Of a stretch of DNA of 39,589 nucleotides, positions 34,854 to 39,589 are shown one piece after another; positions within the stretch are counted from its first letter, which is position 1; the number at the start of each line of letters is the position of its first letter. The stretch spans positions 1 to 39,589 of the forward strand of contig CAZBGL010000132.1 of the NCBI GenBank assembly GCA_964491375.1, in the 5' to 3' direction. The translations under genes and the position numbers were made by a program. Below the pieces are notes generated by a model. That model made no database searches. It was not told where the DNA came from and saw only the letters and a program-made list of their open reading frames with translations. Origin of the DNA: CAZBGL01 sp964491375. Its GTDB lineage: Bacteria > Desulfobacterota > Deferrisomatia > Deferrisomatales > Deferrisomataceae.

Positions 34854-36055
34854 CGGTGGGCGCCGCCCTCGGCCGCCACCGGAAGGTGGTCTGACTGCTC
34901 GGGCACGGGAGCCGGTCCCGAGGCCTGCCCCCTCCCCCCTGTTGGCCGGGACACCGGTCGCTTCTCCGGGAACACCAGATAACGCCGGGCGAGGAAATTG
35001 TAGATCACGCCCGCACCCGCGGCCACGGCCTTGGAGGCCACGGCCGGAAGCCCGGCCGCGAGCAACCCCTGGGTTGCAGCCCAATCGAACCCCGCTCCGC
35101 CCAAGATCACGGCCAAGTACACCAACACCTCGGTCACCGAGCTCCACCGGGCCTTGTGCCGGAACAGGAGCAGGATGCACAGCAGATAGTTCAGCGCCGC
35201 GGCCAGGAAGAACGCGGTGAGCACCGCGGGGGTCACCGGAAGGCCCGCTGCCGTCAGGCCGGCGAACGCTGCGATGTTGAACAGGGCGGCCGCACCGCCG
35301 ATGAACAGGTAGATCAGGAACTGCATGGGCAGGGGAAGGTGCCGTGCGTTGTACCGGAAGATGCAGTACAGGGCGCGCACCCCGTCCTTCCAACCGATCT
35401 TCTTTCCCTCCGCATAGGTACGGCCGTGGTACGAGATCCCCATCTCGTACACGCGCCAGCCCCCGTGGGCGACCTTGGCGGTGATCTCCGGCTCGAATCC
35501 GAACCGATCCTCCTCGATCTCGATGCTCTGGATCACCTCTCGCCGGAAGACCTTGTAGCAGGTCTCCATGTCGGTGAGGTTCAGGTCGGTGAACATGTTG
35601 GAGACCAGCGTCAGGAACGCGTTTCCGATGGAATGCCAGAAATAGAGCACCCGGTGGGGCCTTCCGCCCAGGAACCGCGACCCGTACACCACGTCCGCCT
35701 GGCCGGCGAGCAGGGGTTCCAGCAGGTCCGCCAGCTCCAGGGGATTGTACTCGAGGTCCGCATCCTGGACCGCCACGAACCTGCCCCGGGCCTCCCGGAA
35801 CCCCGTGCGCAGGGCCGCACCCTTGCCGCGGTTCTTCTCGTGCCGGAGCACCCGCACCTGGGGGTGGCGGCGCGCAAGGGCCTCGGCCACGAGGCCGCTC
35901 CGGTCGGTGGACGCGTCGTCCACGATGATGATCTCCAGGTCGATCCCCCGTCCCTCCAGCTCCAGCACGCGGGAGACGCAGGCCTCCAGAGTCGACTCCT
36001 CATTGTAGCAGGGGACCACGACGGTCAGCAGGGGTTCGGGCCTTCTGTGCTCCAT
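34850..36055 (-). CDS. GT2 glycosyltransferase fused to a GtrA membrane domain
   Basis: 401 aa from ATG at 36055 with GGAGG about 8 nt upstream. Residues 8-235 are a DPM1/GtrB-type GT2 domain: TVVVPCYNEESTLEACV, IIVDDASTDRSG, KNRGKGAALRTGF and VQDADLEYNP with the DAD metal site. Residues about 240-365 form a four-helix GtrA domain (FLIYLFIGGAAALFNIAAF through VIYNFLARRYLVF). GT2 members of this group put a sugar on undecaprenyl phosphate and GtrA proteins are thought to flip it, so one polypeptide may make and translocate a lipid-linked sugar. That fits the GT-C-like proteins encoded on each side. The sugar is unknown. It starts 27 bp after the methyltransferase stop and is probably in the same operon. 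Confidence 0.87.
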   Translation of the reverse strand: MEHRRPEPLLTVVVPCYNEESTLEACVSRVLELEGRGIDLEIIIVDDASTDRSGLVAEALARRHPQVRVLRHEKNRGKGAALRTGFREARGRFVAVQDADLEYNPLELADLLEPLLAGQADVVYGSRFLGGRPHRVLYFWHSIGNAFLTLVSNMFTDLNLTDMETCYKVFRREVIQSIEIEEDRFGFEPEITAKVAHGGWRVYEMGISYHGRTYAEGKKIGWKDGVRALYCIFRYNARHLPLPMQFLIYLFIGGAAALFNIAAFAGLTAAGLPVTPAVLTAFFLAAALNYLLCILLLFRHKARWSSVTEVLVYLAVILGGAGFDWAATQGLLAAGLPAVASKAVAAGAGVIYNFLARRYLVFPEKRPVSRPTGGRGQASGPAPVPEQSDHLPVAAEGGAHR

Positions 36056-36082
36056 GTGCCGTCCTCCACACGGATGCGCCGG

Positions 36083-36799
36083 CTACGGCCGGCGCGCCAC
36101 GAGGAACACGTTCTTCCCCACGGGCGGGGGACAGATCCTCTCGATCGCCCGGGCCACGGGCACGCAGATTCGGTCGTACAGCGACACCTGAGCCGGATCC
36201 AAGGCCCGCCTTTTCAGCAGGCGATACAGGACCCACCACGGTGCCACCCCCAGCAGGTCGAGGTACCGGGACTCGAGGACCTCGAATCCGGCAGCCCTGA
36301 TCTTTCGTTCCAGCTCCCTTTTCCTATATCGGCGCCGATGCCCCACCGCTTGATCGAACGGCCCGTACAGACCGGGCAGGGCTGGAACCAGGACACAGAG
36401 CCTTCCCCCGGGGGCGAGCCCCTGGAAGGCCGCGGCGATCTCTCCCCGGTCATCCTCCACGTGCTCCAACACGTTCACGTACACCAAGGTATCCGGAGGA
36501 ACGGGACACTGAGCCAGGGCGTCCTGGAGATATCCCTCCACGACCCGCACGCCAGGGGCGTTTCCGTGACGGGCGCGCAACCGTTCGCACATCTCGGGAG
36601 AGGGTTCCACCGCGACAATCCATTCCGGCCGGGCCTCCAAGAGACGGACCGTGAAGTTCCCACAGCCCGCCCCGACTTCCACGATCCGACGGCCGAGATG
36701 GGGCCCGAACCCCGAGGCGATCCAGCGGTGGTAGTTCTCGGCGCACGCCATCGCCTCCAAGTCCCGCCCCTCGTAGCGCGGTACGGTGGAAGCGCTCAC
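36083..36799 (-). CDS. class I SAM-dependent methyltransferase
   Basis: 238 aa from GTG at 36799, overlapping the preceding stop (GTGA) with GGAGGAGAGGGAG upstream. SAM motif I is VEVGAGCGNFT (about 40-50), followed by acidic EPSPEM at the end of beta 2 and VYVNVLEHVEDD at motif IV. The C-terminal region has a basic patch (GHRRRYRKRELERK) and hydrophobic stretches around LLGVAPWWVLYRLLKRR, suggesting membrane-associated or lipid-linked substrates. It is a UbiE/Methyltransf_11-like enzyme. With a GT2-GtrA gene next to it, methylation of a sugar or lipid-linked glycan is plausible, but the acceptor is unknown. Confidence 0.85.
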   Translation of the reverse strand: MSASTVPRYEGRDLEAMACAENYHRWIASGFGPHLGRRIVEVGAGCGNFTVRLLEARPEWIVAVEPSPEMCERLRARHGNAPGVRVVEGYLQDALAQCPVPPDTLVYVNVLEHVEDDRGEIAAAFQGLAPGGRLCVLVPALPGLYGPFDQAVGHRRRYRKRELERKIRAAGFEVLESRYLDLLGVAPWWVLYRLLKRRALDPAQVSLYDRICVPVARAIERICPPPVGKNVFLVARRP

Positions 36800-38943
36800 G
36801 GCTCCCTCCTCTCCCCCCTTGCCCCGGCCTCGGCCAAGGCGAGTTGGCGCTCCACCCGTTCCCGCCACTCGGAATCGCCGGGTGGAAGCTTGAAGCGCGC
36901 GAACCGCAGAAGGGTCCGGGCCTCCGGAAGGCGGCCGGCCAGGAAAGCGGCCGTGCCCAGGAAATAGAGGTCCTTGTAGTCGGTCTCGGGGCGGTAAGGA
37001 AAAATGGATCGCGAGAAGCAGCGATATGCCCGCCTCGCGTCCCCTTGCTCCGCATAGATCAGCCCCATCTGCCTCCAGGCAGCCTCGGCGAGGGGCCCGA
37101 CCGACCGGCGGATGGCCCGGCGATAAGCTCGCAGGGCCTCGGGGAAACGCTTCAAACCCCGGAGGGCGTCCCCCCGGAGCTTGTGCCCCCTGGGAGACGC
37201 CGGGAACCATGCCACGACCCGATCGGCGTAGCGCAGGGCCTCTTCGTACTCGTTCTGGCGCAGCATCCACATGGCCATGATCTGGTTGGCCAGGCCGTTT
37301 CCAGGATGGATCCTGAGAACTCTCAGGATCTCTTCCCGGAATCCCGCTTGGTCGGCGCCTTCCAGGAGCTGGTCCAGCCTGCGCCCCGCAAGATCGAAAG
37401 GTCGTACCGCCCGCAACTCGAACTCACGAACCAGGTCCGGCTCCTGGTCGGCGTCCGCAAACAGCACGGCGGCGTTGTCAAAGAACACCGGACGGTATCG
37501 AGGGAACTCCGGGATCACCTTCTCCTCGAACACCTTCGCCCCCAGGGGCACGGCCACGAACCGGGGGCGGTAGCGTTCCGCCAACGCACCGAATACCCGC
37601 GGATCCTCCATCATGTGATCGGCCAGGAACATGTCCTCGTCCGTGAAGAGGAACGGGACCTCCATGTCCATGTAGATCCGGAACCGGTCCCCGAGAGCCC
37701 ATTGGTAATACCCTCCGCGGTTCGGGTGCTGAAGCAGGGTGCCCCCGCGGGCCTCTCGCCGGAGGAATCCGCACACCCCCACGGGCAGTCCCTGCGGATC
37801 GAACGGCCAGGCCCCGCGACCCAGCCACACCGAATGCGCGAACACCGCGTTCGTGGTGATCACGAGTACCCCCACCAGCAGAAACCTCGTGCCGGTTCGG
37901 CACGCCGCCCTCCCGAACGCCGGGAGCCCTCCTTCCGAAAAGGCCAGAGGCAGGGAAAACAGCACGAACTCGTACCGGAAGCGAGCCCCCCGCACCATCA
38001 GGACGATCCCCGCCAGGAACAGCAGCACGTGCGCGGGCCGCGCCTTTCCCTTCCGGATGCCGTGGAACAGGCCTGCCGAGGCCGCGGCAGCCAGCAACCC
38101 CAGCACCAGTTCCTGCCCGGGAACCATTCTCCGCACGGAAAAATCGAACCAGCGCTGCCACGGCACGGGTTGGAGTTCGTTGATGTACTGGCGGGCGAAC
38201 TCCGTGGACACGAAGGGGACCCGGAACAGGGCGGTCCCGTGGGGGGTTGCCAAGGGCGCCAGGAAACAGAGCGCCAACGCGGCGGTCGCCCACGGATGCG
38301 TTCTTTGTCTTGTTCGAAGCCCTCCCCACACCTGTTCGGCCAGATAGGCTCCTACCACCGCGTAGAGGACCGGATAGGTGATTCCATGGACGTTGACCCA
38401 GAGAACGGACAGCAGGGGAAGCAAGGGGACCCAACGGGGGCGGCGCTCCAGTATCCACAGGAACACGAGCACCAACAGATAGGACACGGTGTGGGGCCGT
38501 AGGAGCGTATAGCGCGGATACAGGAAAAGGGCCAGGAGGGTCAGGCCGGCGCACAGTCCCGGAAGGGGCCGTCCGGCCCGGTTCCGGGGGTAGAGGAGGG
38601 CGGCCGTGAGAAGCGCGGTGGTAAACAACGCCGCCCTCAGGACCACGAGGCCGACGTATCCCCAGGCGGCGTGAACCCAATAGACCACGGCCTGGAAGAG
38701 CCAGAAGTAGTCCACCCACGGCCGCGGGGGCTCCACGAAGCTGAAGAAGCTATGGTCCGGAACGGAGCCGTGCTCCGCAAGGTAGCGCCCGCTGTTCAGG
38801 TGATACCAAAGGTCCGTGTCGCCTGCATGGATGGGCAACCCCAGGAAGAGAAACGCATAGGTGCCGAGGAGCAACCCGGCGACCAGGGCCTCCAGGCGGG
38901 GTGGAGCGGAGAAACGGGGTGGGCGGACCTCGGACCGGATCAC
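36796..38943 (-). CDS. multi-spanning membrane protein with C-terminal TPR-like region, GT-C-like
   Basis: 715 aa from GTG at 38943, where GGGAG lies 7 nt upstream. The open frame reaches an ATG at 39081, but that would overlap the pilin gene by 47 bp and add an Arg/Pro-rich tail, so the shorter form is preferred. The first predicted periplasmic loop has HAGDTDLWYHLNSGRYLAEH and VPDHSFFSF, the D-D-W-H-L-G motif seen in a family of bacterial GT-C-like membrane proteins. About 9-11 hydrophobic segments follow, then a soluble half (from about 430) with TPR-like helices (NEYEEALRYADRVVAWFPAS, RFPEALRAYRRAIRR). Function is inferred as glycosyl transfer; not shown. It is 91 bp downstream of the pilin gene and coupled to the methyltransferase. 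Confidence 0.7.
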   Translation of the reverse strand: MIRSEVRPPRFSAPPRLEALVAGLLLGTYAFLFLGLPIHAGDTDLWYHLNSGRYLAEHGSVPDHSFFSFVEPPRPWVDYFWLFQAVVYWVHAAWGYVGLVVLRAALFTTALLTAALLYPRNRAGRPLPGLCAGLTLLALFLYPRYTLLRPHTVSYLLVLVFLWILERRPRWVPLLPLLSVLWVNVHGITYPVLYAVVGAYLAEQVWGGLRTRQRTHPWATAALALCFLAPLATPHGTALFRVPFVSTEFARQYINELQPVPWQRWFDFSVRRMVPGQELVLGLLAAAASAGLFHGIRKGKARPAHVLLFLAGIVLMVRGARFRYEFVLFSLPLAFSEGGLPAFGRAACRTGTRFLLVGVLVITTNAVFAHSVWLGRGAWPFDPQGLPVGVCGFLRREARGGTLLQHPNRGGYYQWALGDRFRIYMDMEVPFLFTDEDMFLADHMMEDPRVFGALAERYRPRFVAVPLGAKVFEEKVIPEFPRYRPVFFDNAAVLFADADQEPDLVREFELRAVRPFDLAGRRLDQLLEGADQAGFREEILRVLRIHPGNGLANQIMAMWMLRQNEYEEALRYADRVVAWFPASPRGHKLRGDALRGLKRFPEALRAYRRAIRRSVGPLAEAAWRQMGLIYAEQGDARRAYRCFSRSIFPYRPETDYKDLYFLGTAAFLAGRLPEARTLLRFARFKLPPGDSEWRERVERQLALAEAGARGERREP

Positions 38944-39034
38944 CGGACGCTCCCGTTTACGGCGAGGAACGGGGAGATCGGCAGGCAGTGGGTCAGGCGG
39001 ACGGGCCGCTTCCTCTCCTCCGGTGCCGCGGAAA

Positions 39035-39430
39035 TCACCACGGCCCGGTCTTCTGGTTCTTGTCGTCGATGGTGAGAACACCCGAGGGGGCGCCGGACTT
39101 GGGGGTAGCCGTGGCCTTGAACGACGTGGCGATGTTCCCGGTGCTCCCGGCCTCCACCTTGTACGTGTAGTACAGGTCGTCCGGGTCCCCGGGCTCGAAT
39201 CCCGGGAGGTTGTCGATGAGGGCCTGCGTGTTCGCCCCGGCCACGTACGTCTTGTGGTCCGCGAAATACTGCTCCTCCAGGAGCCGGATCGTCTCGAGGT
39301 TGGCCTTGGCCTCGGCCCGCTTGGCCCCGCTGATGTAGTTCCGGTACAGGGGTACGGCCACGGACACGAGGATCCCCAGGATCGCCACCACGATCATGAG
39401 CTCGACGAGGGTGAATCCCTTCTTCCGCAT
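39035..39430 (-). CDS. type IV pilin / pilin-like protein
   Basis: 131 aa from ATG at 39430 (GGAG 8 nt upstream; a GTG at 39439 that overlaps the upstream stop is a weaker option). A short basic leader MRKKG precedes the class III prepilin site; PilD would cleave at G|F and methylate F1. Mature N-terminus FTLVELMIVVAILGILVSVA has the required Glu at position 5. The C-terminal part (about 85 residues) includes AKANLETIRLLEEQYFADHKTY and ends NQKTGPW, with a hydrophobic, aromatic beta region (DDLYYTYKVEAG). At 126 mature residues it is longer than the short Geobacter PilA-N, and resembles classical PilA/PilE. Whether it is the major or a minor pilin cannot be told here. Confidence 0.9.
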   Translation of the reverse strand: MRKKGFTLVELMIVVAILGILVSVAVPLYRNYISGAKRAEAKANLETIRLLEEQYFADHKTYVAGANTQALIDNLPGFEPGDPDDLYYTYKVEAGSTGNIATSFKATATPKSGAPSGVLTIDDKNQKTGPW

Positions 39431-39435
39431 GAGGC

Positions 39436-39589
39436 TCACTCCAGAACAATGGTGATCGTGTGCCCGGACAACGGCGATCCGTTCTTGTCGTACGCCTTCA
39501 CTTCATAGGTGGGCGGGGTGGTGGAGGTGTCCTTGGTGATGACCACGGTGCCCGGGGTGGTTCCGCTGGTGGCAAAGGCCGGCGCCGAG
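39436..39589 (-). CDS. C-terminal fragment of a protein upstream of the pilin gene (5' end outside window)
   Basis: Reading the minus strand gives about 50 codons ending in TGA at 39438-39436, 5 bp before the pilin ATG. The tail is Thr/Ser-rich, beta-like sequence (ATSGTTPGTVVITKDTS, TYEVKAYDKNGSPLSGHTI, TIVLE) that resembles a bacterial Ig-like or pilus-adhesin domain. It may be a minor pilin, PilY1-like or other exported protein; too little is present to decide. Confidence 0.65.
   Translation of the reverse strand, partial: SAPAFATSGTTPGTVVITKDTSTTPPTYEVKAYDKNGSPLSGHTITIVLE

Noticed and set aside
39431..39439. GTG at 39439 as the pilin start
   Set aside because: The GGA element would overlap this codon; the ATG at 39430 has properly spaced GGAG and gives the usual short prepilin leader.

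Overview
The window comes from a very GC-rich (above roughly 65% by eye), Gram-negative, probably anaerobic bacterium. A periplasmic multihaem c-type cytochrome, an anaerobic Ni-CO dehydrogenase operon, a nickel-responsive NikR, and a type IV pilus locus in the order aroE-pilB-pilT-pilC-pilS-pilR all resemble Desulfuromonadota (Geobacter/Deferrisoma-like 'deltaproteobacteria'). This placement is inferred from gene content and order only. GTG and TTG starts and ATGA/GTGA stop-start overlaps are frequent.

Layout. (1) 1-2.2 kb, minus: a TPR protein translationally coupled to a cytochrome with at least 13 CXXCH haem sites that runs off the left edge. (2) 2.5-8.5 kb, plus: nikR, dnaJ, a lipoprotein with a periplasmic-binding-protein fold, and a two-module M16 zinc peptidase; the last three overlap by 4 nt each. 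(3) 8.5-9.7 kb, minus: a radical-SAM/PLP aminomutase of the KamA family whose substrate-pocket residues differ from lysine 2,3-aminomutase. (4) 9.7-10.9 kb: a 1.2 kb non-coding stretch with two near-identical ~177 bp direct repeats, ending just before a double-cubane/2-hydroxyacyl-CoA dehydratase-like iron-sulfur protein. (5) 12.2-16.5 kb, minus: a small unknown protein, a CLC-CBS chloride channel/transporter and a UvrD/PcrA helicase. (6) 16.9-18.9 kb: a glyoxylate/hydroxypyruvate reductase-like dehydrogenase, tRNA-Ala(GGC) with an intrinsic terminator, and a HAD-family protein. (7) 19.0-22.9 kb, plus: an FAD/NAD oxidoreductase, a CooF-like ferredoxin and CooS, closed by a strong terminator. 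(8) 23.1-34.9 kb, plus: ribF-aroE-pilB-pilT-pilC-pilS-pilR, a TfpX/TfpZ-type pilin accessory protein and a TPR-tailed multi-spanning membrane protein. (9) 34.9-39.6 kb, minus: the end of an unidentified secreted-type protein, a type IV pilin, a second TPR-tailed membrane protein, a methyltransferase and a GT2-GtrA fusion.

How the parts may work together. The CO operon encodes a complete electron path from CO through CooS and the four-cluster ferredoxin to a flavoprotein that can reduce NAD(P)+. CooS carries a CX2C D-cluster motif instead of the usual CX7C, as described for the Desulfovibrio vulgaris enzyme. The pilus block holds the motors (PilB with a c-di-GMP-type MshEN domain, PilT), the platform (PilC), and a PilS/PilR two-component pair, but no pilin directly after pilR. 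A full-length pilin lies about 7 kb downstream on the other strand, next to GT-C-like membrane proteins and a GT2-GtrA fusion. Together these could form a lipid-linked-sugar pathway that decorates the pilin (inference).

The least explained parts are the repeat-bearing intergenic block at 9.7-10.9 kb, the variant aminomutase, the double-cubane-like protein with no activator ATPase beside it, and the possible pilin-modification island.
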